Shown piece by piece: positions 44,889 through 56,110 of a stretch of 64,000 nt of DNA; the first letter of the stretch is position 1; every line of letters starts with the position of its first letter. Source of the stretch: Brachypodium distachyon. Taxonomy: Eukaryota > Streptophyta > Magnoliopsida > Poales > Poaceae. The DNA lies in contig NC_016134.3 of the NCBI RefSeq assembly GCF_000005505.3, forward strand, positions 27,355,584 through 27,419,583. The letters are read 5' to 3'. The translations under genes were made by a program, and so were the position numbers. The notes beneath the pieces are model-generated. The model was not told where the DNA came from, did no database searches, and worked only from the letters and a program-made list of their open reading frames with translations.

Positions 44889-47424
44889 ATGGCGAGCGGC
44901 GCCGACCGTATCAGCGCCCTCCCGGAGGAGGCCCTCCTGCACGTGCTGGCCTTCTTGCCGGCTCACGAAGCGGTGCAGACGAGCGTGCTGGCCCGGCGCT
45001 GGCGCCACCTCTGGAGGTCCGTGCCTCGCCTGTGCATTGTCCAACAGGACAGGTTCGACACCATCGAGGAGATGGATAAGTTCGTCAACCATCTGCTGCA
45101 CCTCCGAGACCACTCCTCGGCTCTGGAGGAGTGTCGGTTTGAAGTCAAATCATACTTTCAAGAGGATTGTAAGCACGTCGACCTCTGGCTTAGGCAAGCT
45201 CTGTGTTGTCAAGTCCGGTCACTGCTGTTCGATTCGTACAGTCTGTATGAACTCTCGGTGCTGGGTGATACACCTCTAATCTCACAGCGTTTGAGAAAAC
45301 TACATCTTGACAGTGTAAGGCTAAAAGGCTGCTTCCTGGATTTCTCATGCTGCCCGGTTTTAGAGGATCTAAAGATGGTATCTTGCAGCCTGGACAGCCA
45401 CAGGCTCTCCTCCAAATCACTAAAATGGTTGAGCATTACTCACTCTGATTTTGAGTTTAGTACCCACGCCTGTATTTATGCCCCGAGCCTCCTATCACTA
45501 GAAATAGCTGATTTAGACGAGGGTTTGTGTCCTTTGCTTGAGAGCATGCCGTCATTAGTTTCAGCATTCATTAGAGTTGGAAGAAGCTGCGAAGATTATA
45601 CCATAATGGATGATGACGACCCTTCGGTGGTTCTCGACGGTTTATCTGACGCTTCAAATTTGGAGTTGACAGTTGAAGCTGGTAAAACGGTATGCTTGTA
45701 CTCCTGTGCTAATTCATAAAATTTAGTTCTATCGTAGTAATGTATCCATCACTAGATATGTATATTTGGACTCAAGATAGCTTCTTGCTCGTTTTACATT
45801 CTGGTGACTTGGCTTTTTGAAGTTATCATGTTTCAATGGGCACACCCATAATAGTATGCATGCAACAGTTCCTTTATGCTATTCATTGAGATTCAGTCTA
45901 GTTTCAGACTTCTTGAACATGTAGTGTTATGCGATTCATATTAAACGCTTAATTGCATGCTTGCATTGTAACCTTAAGATAAAATGCCGTGGTGCCATTA
46001 ATTTGGTCAACAGTCCACTTTCTCTATGAGTAAAAAGATAGTGTCTTCACATTTATCTACAGCTTTGGCTGATCAGTTCTGAAACGTACTTCAAAATTAA
46101 CAGTCAAGTTTTTCCGTGCAGTTTGCACCTTTTCGGTGTACGTTAATAAGGGATTTTAGATGGTGCCCAACATTTAGCAACTTGAAGACGCTATTACTCA
46201 AGGAGTGGTTCTTGGCCGCTAATGTTAATGTGTTAATTTGTTTTCTAAAGTACTCACCTATCCTAGAGAAGCTGACGCTTCAACTCTGTAAGGTATATAT
46301 ATTTCCTAAGCATTATAGTTGTTACTTCTTCCACACATTATATTTGTGATTCATTGAATTTATAATACTGCTATCTTTTTCGTTTAAGAAACAAATGTAC
46401 TCATGTTCTTCATATTGATTATGAAACGTTTATAGACAATATTGTTGGTCAAAATTTAAACAGATTGAGTGCAACACATTCAACCACAATACTTGCTTTT
46501 GAGTTTTGACCAAAAGGAGTTGTTGGTATATTTGTTATTAAAGTTAGCATTTTTAATTGACCAGTGTTGTAGAACTATTCTGACTTCTGCAGAATGCCAA
46601 ATATATAATGGAACAGGAAGGACGCTCCATACCCTCCGTACCGAGGGAATATTGCTCTGCATCTAAGCACCTTAAGATTGTTCAAGTCAAATGTAATGAG
46701 ATCGATGAGATGGTCCGTGAAGTTGTGAAGGTCTTAAGTTCTTGCGGTGTACCTTCTGACCATGTTAATGTCCAACAGTGGAAATCTCGATCCAGCAGTA
46801 AGTTAACTGCTGTCACTACTCATTCTCCCTTTATATTTTAATCTTAGTTTGAGAAGGCCTTGCCAGGTGGGGTAAAAACTTCCTGTGCTCTTTAATCTCC
46901 TGCATAAAAGTAAAAATTTCAACCTGCCTTTTACTTGTTTCTTAATGCTGTAGCTTCTGTTACTGATATCGACATCCGCTTAAAAAATACTACCTCCAAT
47001 CATAAATTGTTGTCGTTGTTTTAGTACAAATTAACAAATTTGTACTAAAACAACGACAACAATTTATGATCGGAGGGAGTAGTGTACTATGTAATACCTA
47101 GTTGTCGATTATAATCTTGAGAATGCAAATGCTTGTAATAAAATATTTTCCATGACTAATTATCAGGTAAGTAAGCTTTTATCAAATAATCAAAGGAATT
47201 TCTAAATTAATTCATGTAGGTAAGGAATGCACCTAACTTTACAATGATTAGATCATGTTGCAAGTTTACTTCTTTGATAAATGCAATTCCTCTTTATATC
47301 TCTTACCAAGCAGCTGCAAATTTGAAACTTCCCCATTTCTCTGTCTGGCCTTTTTGGCTTAAATTAATAAATTATCATGTATTTTCATGCTTGTACAGGT
47401 TTCAGTTTCGAGCAGAAGGAATAG
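44889..47424 (+). CDS. F-box/LRR/FBD protein, intact four-exon gene
   Basis: Exons 44889-45689, 46122-46292, 46593-46797 and 47399-47424; all GT-AG, phases match, 400 residues in all. Residues 4-44 are the F-box (DRISALPEEALLHVLAFLP, AVQTSVLARRWRHLWR). Leucine-rich segments follow (LRKLHLDSVRLKG, CPVLEDLKMVSC, SLKWLSI, APSLLSLEIADL). Exon 2 carries RDFRWCPTFSNLKTLLLKEW and LEKLTLQL, exon 3 the FBD-type KHLKIVQVKCNEID. The last exon adds FSFEQKE. Such proteins bind SKP1 through the F-box and select targets for SCF ubiquitin ligases; the target here is unknown. The ATG was chosen because the F-box starts five residues later and it aligns with copies 1 and 2. It is the only intact member in the window. 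Intron 3 carries a MITE. Confidence 0.88.
46988..47083. mobile_element. Stowaway MITE in intron 3 of the F-box gene
   Basis: A near-perfect hairpin: cataaattgttgtcgttgtt on the left and aacaacgacaacaatttatg on the right, with ctacctcc and ggagggag edges. The arms are separated by only a few bases. In the pre-mRNA it would form a stem of about 40 pairs within the intron. Confidence 0.92.
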
Positions 47425-48894
47425 CTGGGTGATCAATAGTCGATGGATCTATGATAATTGTCTCTTTGTTATTAAGTAATACATATATCGCTGTAGTTTG
47501 TAGCAATGAGGTTGCTATCTTTTTTTACGAGTATATATCATGCATCATGTCACCCTAAATTTGATTATGTTAGCTGTTGGATGCAGTCAGAACTGGTTTA
47601 AATGGTTTTAGCCCCCTTCACGTATGAGTTTTCAAGCAGATCCTGCCCTGGCATCTTATTGGCAGCGCTGGATGCAATAGTAAGAGTCATTCCAGTACTC
47701 TTCCAGCTGTACATTTTGTTTCATTTTAGGTAACTGGAATAAGGTTTAACTCTTCTTAATTGGACAATTGGAGTATTCCAAATCGTTCCTTTCCCTGTTT
47801 CCCATCTGAGCGGGGTACTATCAACTATAAAGTGTTATGGATAACAACAAAAGTGGGCTTTTTTTTTGACAATGCAAAAGTTGGTTTGTTTTGTGCTATG
47901 AGTGGGAGGGAGAGAAAGTATCTGTGGTTTATTGTTTTTATCACAAAGCTACTCTGATTTGTATTGAAAATATACAGATAGATGTGTTGCAACAGACTGC
48001 TTTGCAGAGTTTTCAAAGATTCTTCTTTAAAATTAAAGCAAGGATCGGAAAAATTTGTTGCATCAATCGAAACTTAATTGGAAATTTCCTAAAATCCTTG
48101 GTTTAAATTTAAGGCAGATTCTACGGTACTCCACTGAGGCCAAACGGCGTATTAGAGAAGGGCATTTTTGACTTTTCACATTAGTAATAAAATTAAAAAA
48201 AATCAGAATTTGTTTCTCTCTCTCCCGATTCAGGCCATCGCCGGCCTCCCCGCACCAAGCCGCCGCGGCCTTCCAGCTCGCGTCGCCGCCGCTTGCCTCC
48301 CATCCCGCGCTGCCACTGGCGGCCTCCCAAGCCAAGCCGCCGCCAGTCTCGAAGCACGCCTCGGTCGGCCTTCCAGCCCGGGCCGCCGTCGCCGGCGTCC
48401 CCGCGCGAATCCGCCGCCCGACTTCCTGCGCGCACCCGCGGGCCTTCCACCCCGCGCCGCCGCCTGCCTCCCAACGTCAAGTCGCCGCCCGCCTTCCAGC
48501 GTGCCTCCGCCCGCCTTCCTGTCGCACCGCCGTCGGTGGCCTCCCAGCCCGCCTCCGCCGCCCTTCCAGACCGACATGCCGCCGCCGCCGTCGGCCGCCC
48601 AACGCGCGCCACCGCCGTCATTCCAGCTCGCGCCGCCGCTGTCGGAACCTTTCTCTGAGTACTCCGGCCAAGGAGAGAGGAGGATGAAACTGAAGTTTTT
48701 TTTGTTTATACCCTTGCCGGTTGGCTACTCCCTTCTTTCTGAGAAATACTCCATCCATCTAAGCTGGACTAGCTGGCAGTATCAAGTAATCTGTTCTTTA
48801 GATCAAAGTAAACGGACGGTTCTAATTAATTCTGGGGTACCGGAACAGAAACATGAACCGGAGGAAGTAAAACAAGGTTCGAACTTAAAAAATA
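47425..48894. other. 3' flank of F-box gene and a GC-rich patch
   Basis: 47425 to about 48150 is AT-rich with no gene. At 48240-48660 the DNA is very GC-rich, with degenerate ccgccnnccttccag words in tandem, and stays open in several frames on both strands (the longest is 260 codons on the plus strand). No protein family fits and the composition explains the open frames; it may be a fragment of a transposon leader. Confidence 0.35.
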
Positions 48895-49008
48895 CTCCCT
48901 CCGATTCTAAATTGTTGTCGAAATATTACATGTACCTAGACGTTTTTTAAGAATAGATACATCTATATTTGGGCAAATTTGAATCAAGAATTTAGAATCA
49001 GAGGGAGT
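48895..49008. mobile_element. Stowaway MITE (114 bp)
   Basis: Ends are ctccctccgattctaaattg and, in reverse complement, ctccctctgattctaaattc. TA target sites at 48893-48894 and 49009-49010. Confidence 0.9.
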
Positions 49009-49828
49009 AGTTAGCTTTTGAGCATAATTTCGTGTGAGCTTTCAGAAAATTAAAATATAGGATGAATCTCCAACAATTTACAATGGGCATTCAACCGTAC
49101 CATTGTGACAAGTTTCAAAAAACTGTGAGCCAGGTGTTGATTATTTTTAAAAAGATTGAAAGGAGGCAAAATATTTGCAATTTCATTAAATAATAAGTAC
49201 AATGTTTATAGAAAAGAAAACGCTTTGAAAAGATCGAGAGCGCGCCAAACCCCAAGATCCCTACGTCCTCGTTTCTCTTCCCTTCTTCTCCATCCATTCT
49301 GCCAGCCACAATTCACTGACAGTTTAGTGCGCCCTACATCACCCAGTGTCGCGAGTGGAGGGGAGAGGGGAGAGGGGCTCAGCCTCCACCTCCATCTTGT
49401 AGATCCATGTAGAGTTATACTTGCTTTTCTAGAGCATGTCTAACAGCGTATCAATATTTAAACATCCAAAATCATTGTCTGTCGCTAGGAGAAGGAGAAA
49501 TTTTGGTACCCAAAACCTGTCCAACTTTTGAAGAATAACAAAAAAAAGAGAATATTCTGATTTTACTCTCTTCCTCTCCCATATTCTCTTGTTCATCCAT
49601 CCCATAGATGACGAGGCACATGCGGCGGAGGATTTGGACGCGGCGAGGCTTTACAGTGCGCCAGATCCGGGCGAGGGCGCAATTCTACTCGATCGTGTCG
49701 TCGAGCCGCAGCTTTCTTCCCAGTGTGATGACGAGTCTCGGGACGCCCGGAGCGTGGGCGCTCAACGTGGCATCGCTTGGTCAGAGGCGGAGAAGACGAC
49801 GCCATCGCCGCGGCGTGGACACTAGGCG
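49009..49828. other. Intergenic, possible Harbinger-like text
   Basis: tagagcatgtctaacagcgt near 49431 resembles a worn gagcatctccaacag terminus. A GC-rich stretch follows (49610-49830), open in several frames but without a recognised family. Confidence 0.35.
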
Positions 49829-49910
49829 TTTTCGCTGGCTGATCTCCCGGAGGCGACGCTTCTGCGTGCAGGCCGCCCTGCTCTCCCGCCGTTGGCGCCA
49901 CACAGGGTTT
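49829..49910 (+). pseudogene. F-box N-terminal relic
   Basis: One frame reads FSLADLPEATLLRA and the next, from 49866, VQAALLSRRWRHTG. These are the two halves of an F-box joined with a deletion and a frameshift. It may be the severed start of the F-box pseudogene at 51.7 kb, from which it is separated by other repeats and the Copia LTR. Confidence 0.55.
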
Positions 49911-50123
49911 TGGCTTTCGGCCGAAAAGAGCCTTATTATGCGGAATTTCGGCCATTTCGTGCAGGCCTGAAGTAAATACAAACCGGCCGAAAACATTCAG
50001 CCTTCTTTAAATTTCTGGCCCAGCCTAAGCCACCGAAATGGCCCATAGATAGCTCCCGGCCGTCCACATCCTCTGGACTCTGGAGATCCCAAGCGGCGCC
50101 CCTCCCGGAGGAGCGAAGACGAT

Positions 50124-51640
50124 TGTTTCTATTGGAGATATGTCCTAAAGGCAACCATGTGATGATATTATTTCCTATGTATTCATGAGTTATTGTTATT
50201 GTCCTTGAACATCATCACTGATATGTATCAACAAATACGTGATTTGTTTGTGAGACTATGTACTCTATGATGTTGTTCTAATGGTCCCTGGTCATTGAGA
50301 TTATGTGGACACATAACCTAGACTACCAATGTGAATCAATATGATTACGTGATTTGTTTGTGAGACTATGTATTCTATGATGTTGTTCTAATGGTCTCTA
50401 GTCATTGAGGTTATGCGGACACATAACCTAGACTACCAATGTGAATCAATATGATTACGTGATTTGTTTGTGAGACTATGTATTCTATGATGTTGTTCTA
50501 ATGATCTCTGGTCATTGAGGTTATGCGAACACATAACCTAGACTAGCAATGTGAATCAGTATGATGACTATGTCTCACAAGTCATAGGGCAAGGTGTTGC
50601 CGACTGATAGTATGGACTCGGCAATGAGATTGTGGAGTCGGACAGACCCGCACTGAGACACAACGAGATGATTGTCATTTGTCAGTCTCAAGTACGATGT
50701 ATATGCCAGTCCTAAATCTGAGGTCATCGCATGAGATTGGGAGGTGAATCGGCCTACTTAGGGGTTGCCAAACGCTGCTCCGTAACTGGGTGGTTATAAA
50801 GGTAACTTTCGGATTTGCTGAGAAGCATGCTGCGAGTCATGGTTGATCAAGATGGGATTTGCCCCTCCTATTCGGAGAGATATCTCTAGACCCTCTCGAG
50901 TGATCAGATTCGGAAAGCATGACCATGCGACTTGAGTTAAGTGTTAACTCGTTCGGGAATCTGTATCACAGGAACAAGAAGAGAGTCGAGCTATCCACAA
51001 GGATGACAAGCACTTGTCTTGAGCTCGACACACATATCGTGAGGCAAAAGGAATGTTGCATATGACACATTGTATGGTTCGTCAATATATATTGTGGTCA
51101 CTCGGGAGTTGGCACGTGCTGCTAGGCGCCGTTACCAACTATCGACTTGAGTCGGTGTCGGTGGACGAGTAAGGTGTTACTCGGACTCGCAGTCCGAGCT
51201 CGTAGTCGTGTCCGACTGACCGCAAACCTGAAGGGTCACACGCTTAAGGGATGGGGACCGAGTTGGATCGGATCCAACTCGTATCGGGTTTAGACTCCTA
51301 ACGGATCTCAAGTGTTGAGCCCACTAGGAACGTCTATATAAGTGGAGGAGACCAACCCGGCTAGGGTTACACCAGTCCAGACGCAAGTTATACTCGGCCG
51401 TCACATCTCCACGCCCAAAACCTTTTGATCGGATCTAGCAGTCCGCGAATTCCTCCCTGCATGTGTGGATACCTCGGAGGCGCTGCACCTGCGGTGCTTG
51501 GACGAACTGCTCGTGGGATCGGCAAGGAGGAGCAGGTCGAACGACTACTCGGCATCGACACGCATCATCGACTCTATTTCCACTATGGATCTGCGCGTCT
51601 AGTGGTAATCTCGTGATCCATTATTTACAGCATTGATACG
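50124..51640 (+). repeat. Copia-type LTR, probably solo
   Basis: The start, ttggagatatgtcctaaagg, is the hallmark beginning of a large grass Copia LTR group (TGTTGGAGATATGCCCTAGAG-type, cut short here), with four extra bases after TGTT. The text continues with family words (gattgtgtggacacataacc-like, tttgtgagactatg) and ends gatccattatttacagca. No Copia coding domain borders it. The flanking 5-mers ACGAT and TTGAT agree only in part, so the target duplication is unproven. A TATA-like ctatataagtgg lies at 51334. Confidence 0.6.
50237..50566 (+). repeat. Three 110-bp tandem units in the Copia LTR
   Basis: Units begin at 50237, 50347 and 50457, each with acgtgatttgtttgtgagac. They differ at a few bases. 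The usual LTR of this type has a single unit, so this is a local triplication. Confidence 0.88.
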
Positions 51641-51699
51641 GATGGGATGGGTAGAATTTTTATTTTGCGCTATCGTAGCCCATTCCACGACAGTTTCCT

Positions 51700-52180
51700 C
51701 CTCTTCGTCCACCGCCTTCTCCGCCGGCCCTCCGCTCATGCCTGTGAGCTGCCCTCGCGGCGCGCCGGCGCGGCGAGCTCGGCGTCGCGTGGGAGCCGCG
51801 GTCTCCCCTCGCCTTCCTCGCCTCCCGGCACCTGACCACGGTGCGCCTGGACGGCGTCAGGCTCTACGGGAAGGGGCTCCTGGATTTCTCCCCTGCGCCG
51901 CGCTCCTGGAGCTCGGCCTCACGCGCTGCCGCCTCGGAGGCGACGAGGTCCCCTTCGTGTCCCCCTCGCTGGAGCGCCTCCGCGTCTCGTGTCCTGCCAC
52001 ATGGAGGCGTCCAGCCGACGATTCACGGAGCAGCCGGCGGTGACAGAACGGACGGTATCAACGCCGAGTCTACGTTATCTGCGGATATCCGATGACCGCG
52101 AACCTCGCGAGCGATTTCGCAAACTAAATAATCTCCTTCCCTGCCTTGGTGGACTCCTGATGCACAGGTTTGTCATACTT
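51700..52180 (+). pseudogene. F-box/LRR pseudogene on the left arm
   Basis: Frames on the plus strand read ASRHLTTVRLDGVRLYGKG-type text, LLDFSPCAALLELGLTRCR, VPFVSPSLERLRVSC, then (shifted) MEASSRRFTEQPAVTERTVS and TPSLRYLRISDD. These are leucine-rich repeats of a grass F-box protein. The F-box itself is missing and at least three frameshifts occur. It is an inverted, diverged copy of the minus-strand gene at 63.4-64.0 kb. Confidence 0.75.
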
Positions 52181-53972
52181 CCAAACAAATCTCGTCGTGT
52201 TTTAAGTCAAATTTATTAAGGTCTGAACAAGTTTATATATAAAAAAATCTATCGACGTCTCTTACGACTATAAAAATGGCCAAACTTCAAGAATGGTGCA
52301 AGTATTTGTTCATCATGGCTACTGCAGTTGTTACTCAAATATAAAAAATAGTCTCCTACGTTCTTACTCCTTTTGCACTCTATGCAGACTACTGCAGTTG
52401 TCTGTGACGACAAGATGAACCTAAGAATACAATCTCGTAAGTCATCACCAGTATTTTTCTATTCTATAGTGAAAATAACCGTGATAACAGGAAATTGCTA
52501 GTTAGCCTAATGACAAAATTCTCTCCTGGGCCAGTCCGAGGATCGGTGCCTAGGAAAAGGTTGTTTGGTTTTATGAAAAGTTTCTTTGTATCTAGAGAAG
52601 GGGTTGCTTGGATTTAGGTAACAGGCTCTCGTTGATTTCTGATGTCTCACCCTACTTTTCAAAACCCGGAAAACTTATTGTAATAAAAATAAAATTTACC
52701 ATATTTCAAAAACTTTGCTCAATCACCCCTATGTGCACTGCCAGTGATTGATCTTTGGTGATGGCCATCGTGTTGCTAGTTGATGGGGCATCCTCAAGCG
52801 CATCCTCTGAACTGACTGCAACGGGGGTATGATTCGGCTATGTTTTTGCCCTTGCTATTTTGAGTGTTCTGTGCATTTTTGAGTGTTTTGCCTCTCCAAT
52901 TCGTTCACTGATCATAAGGTCCAGCCTCAAGTAGAAGTGGAGAATGATCTACAGAAACTGCATGTCTTTTCGGTTCACTTATTGCTGCAGATTTTTTAAT
53001 TTGATATGTTTCCGTAAGTGCTTCAGACATTCAATGTTAAGTGCTACGAAATGTCAATTATGCTACAGATTCTGGCTTGAGTTCTTTCTACAGATTTTTC
53101 ACTCGAAATCTGTTCAGTTATCCAGATTTTCCCCTCATAACCGGTACAGTTTTCCTCCTAATAATCTGTTTAGTTTTGCCTACCATAACCTATCCAGCTA
53201 CCAAGATTTTCTTCAGTCTGTAGTCTTGAGTCTGTAGATTTCTAGTTCAGATTGCTTCAGCTGTTTGGATCTCTGAAAACAGCAAAGTCTGGATGTTTTT
53301 TTTGTCTTTTGTTTCGTGCACGCCGTTGGATCTTAATTCGAGGGCAATGTCATGTGTTGCTGTTTTTTCTTTTGAGGCCACTGATTCGCAAGTTTCAGGA
53401 AGCTGACTCACATACCTCTTTGAAAGCCGAATTCGCACGTTTCATGGATTTTCAATATCCGCTTCACAAATATTTGATATCCGATTCCCAAATTTTTTTA
53501 GACAATCGGAACCATACTCACAAATTTTTGGAACTCGTCACAAACGTACAGTTGGATGCCTATACTTTAGTTTTGCATTGTATCCCCAAATTTTTTTAAA
53601 ACTCAACCAATTTTTTCATAAGTTCAATAAAATTTCTGGATTCTCTTTTTTGAAAGCTCACACAAAATGATGCTCAAAGCTGCTTATTTTTTGAAGTTCA
53701 AACCTTGTTTACTTTCTCTAGATCACCAGTTCCTGTTGATATATCTCTGGACATCATAGCATGCAACTTATGTCCTTCCAACAGAGTTGCTTCCGAAACA
53801 GAGTTGGTGTCAGAAATCAACTGAAGTTGAAGTCCCTGGCGGATGACCGCAAATTAGTACTGTTGACAATTAAGCTCCGAAGGAAACGGCTATAAATACC
53901 TGCTCGGCACCAGAATTGATCCTGCTCCTTTCTCAGAGCTCTGGCTTCAATTCTTCCTCCACCTTCGCTGCC
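52181..53972. other. Arm sequence without gene
   Basis: 3' flank of the left F-box pseudogene (matching the right arm near 52480-52570) and AT-rich DNA. No gene, RNA or clear element was recognised between 52600 and 53970. Confidence 0.35.
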
Positions 53973-56100
53973 ATGTGGTTCTGGTCATCGGCCTCCTCTG
54001 TAGTGTTTGAGCTCCCTGGCAACACCTACCCTGTCCGGTACGCAACCTCCTCCGTCGACACCTACATCTCTTCCTTATACTCCCAATGTTTATTATGTCA
54101 CTGCATGCAGAGGATCGCTATTTCTTACATAGGAAATGGCTTTTCAGTCATATGTCTGCTAATGCATTACAGCATTAGTGATTGGTCTGCCAAAAATGCT
54201 GCGATTTTGATTCTTCTTGATTACTTGTATGAAACTCATTGAAGTTACAATGTCAAGATATACCAATTCAGAATGTATGCCTGAATTAGAATGACAACTA
54301 TACAAATTCTCTATTGAGTTTTTGAATTCGTCTCCAAGTTACAATCTTTTAATTTCCTCCAAATCTGTGTGCAATCTGTGTGCTCCAACTTCTCTGCTGC
54401 AGCATTTCACATGCTTTCTCTGCCTGTGTACGTACGTACACATACAGCCGTTTCTACATTGCCATGAACATTCGTGAACCCGCGAAACCCTACTTCCTCG
54501 ACGTCGACACCGGTGGGGGTGCTCATCACGTGGCTGGAGTGCGACACCACCTGCCGGAGCTGCCACCAGGTACACTGGAGTTAGGGCTGTTCAGAAACGG
54601 GTTGAGCTGAACCCATGGAAACAGTCAGGTGGTACGCTAATTCATATTCCTTTGATGTTCAACACCTGAGCGAGCAAGTTAGTGCAAAAAAAATGAACTG
54701 TCAGTTTGCGCGCATGGAATCTAAACCGATTTTGAACACCCCTACACAGATAAAGTGAGTCATTACAGTTTCATTTTAGAATCCTAGCTAAATAGCTAGT
54801 ATGAATATTGGCTATGTGCATCAATGGAGGTAGAGGCCGGTGTGGTTTCCCTTATCGAAAAAAACTAGCATGAATATTTTTTTGAGACATTAGCTAGCAA
54901 CCTAGAAACTAGCATGACTTATGAGTGGAGTTTGTCACACCTGTTGTACTACTTGTACGTAGCCTCATGCATGCCTCTTGTGTCCTAGTTTCTATCTAGT
55001 TTCATGGTTTTAGGTCCTGAATCTTTCATCTTGCAGCATGGATGTCAAAGTTGCATGTGAGGTTGAATTGATCATGGTCTTTTGGTGTTACAGGTACCAC
55101 ACGATCTGTACAAACCAAGACGGATGAACAAGCTGCTATGCGGAGACGAGCGATGTGTCAAAGTGCACAAAGACCTGGACATCGAGCAGGACTGCACCCT
55201 GGACCCTAACCAATGTGATTACGAGATAGAATACACCAACGGTGAGAACTCCATGGGCGTGCTCCTCGCCGACACGTTCTCCCTCCCCACCACCACCAAC
55301 GACCGCCTCAACCTTGCCTTCGGGTAACATTGCAAACTGTCTGAAACCACTGAAGAATTGCGGTGAATTTCATGATATAGTGATCTCGTTTGTGCCTGCA
55401 TGCAGCTGTGGATACGGCCATCAAGGTGGGCAGGAGGTGACACCGGTGGATGGCGTCCTCAGGATCGGTCGGGAACGGGGGACTTCGTCTCACAGCTCAA
55501 GCAACAAGGGGTGATCACCGAGAATGTCGTCGTCTATTGCCTCAGCGTCCATGGAGGGGCCTACCTCTTTGTTGGGGGAGACAATGTGCCCTCTTCGGGC
55601 ATGACCTGGGTTCCAATGGTCTAATATAACTAACCATGACTTCATATTGTACATAACATGCATGTCTGAAAGAAGTTAGATGAAGTTAGATGTTACTTTA
55701 ATTTCAATTACATGACCAATCCCTGTTCATAAGAAAAACAATTACATGACCAAACTGCTCTTTTTATTCTCCTTTCAGGATTTACTACTCACCGGCCCAC
55801 ACAGCACACTCAACCTCAACGTACTGTAAGCAAGGAGCCAATGGAAGTCGTCTTCGATAGCGGTAGCACCTACAGCATTGTTCTTGAGGAGACATATGCT
55901 CGACTTGTTTCAGCGGTATGTTTGGTATCACGGTACAAGTTGACTTGATTCCCATACATTTGAACAACAATCAGTACGTATAGCTACATGGCTTTTGGTT
56001 CATGCAGGTGGGAGTCACTCTCCAGGGTTCATCACTCGCGGAGGTGGTTGATCCTAATCCTGAGCTGCCTCGATGCTGGCAAGATAGTGAGAGAACTGAA
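53973..56100 (+). pseudogene. Nucellin/Asp1-like aspartic protease pseudogene
   Basis: Exon-like parts with GT-AG borders: 53973-54037 (FELPGNTYPV), 54448-54569 (FYIAMNIREPAKPYFLDVDT, then in another frame ITWLECDTTCRSCHQ), 55094-55323 (LDPNQCDYEIEYTNGENS, MGVLLADTFSLP), 55406-55618 (CGYGHQGGQE, then shifted DFVSQLKQQGVITENVV), 55779-55915 (MEVVFDSGSTYS) and 56008 to about 56100 (PNPELPRCWQDSE). Both catalytic regions, D-T-G and D-S-G, are still readable. Frameshifts occur in exons 2, 4 and 5, and the C-terminal part is lost into repeat sequence. The family are A1 pepsin-like proteases of plants; this copy is dead. Confidence 0.82.
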
Positions 56101-56110
56101 TCTCCAAAGC

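Noticed and set aside
48168..48950. 260-codon Pro/Ala-rich frame
   Set aside because: It spans a GC-rich repeat-like patch and then AT-rich DNA including a MITE end; other frames and the minus strand are open as well.
50237..50566. CRISPR-like array
   Set aside because: The units are contiguous 110-bp tandem repeats without spacers, in a plant LTR.
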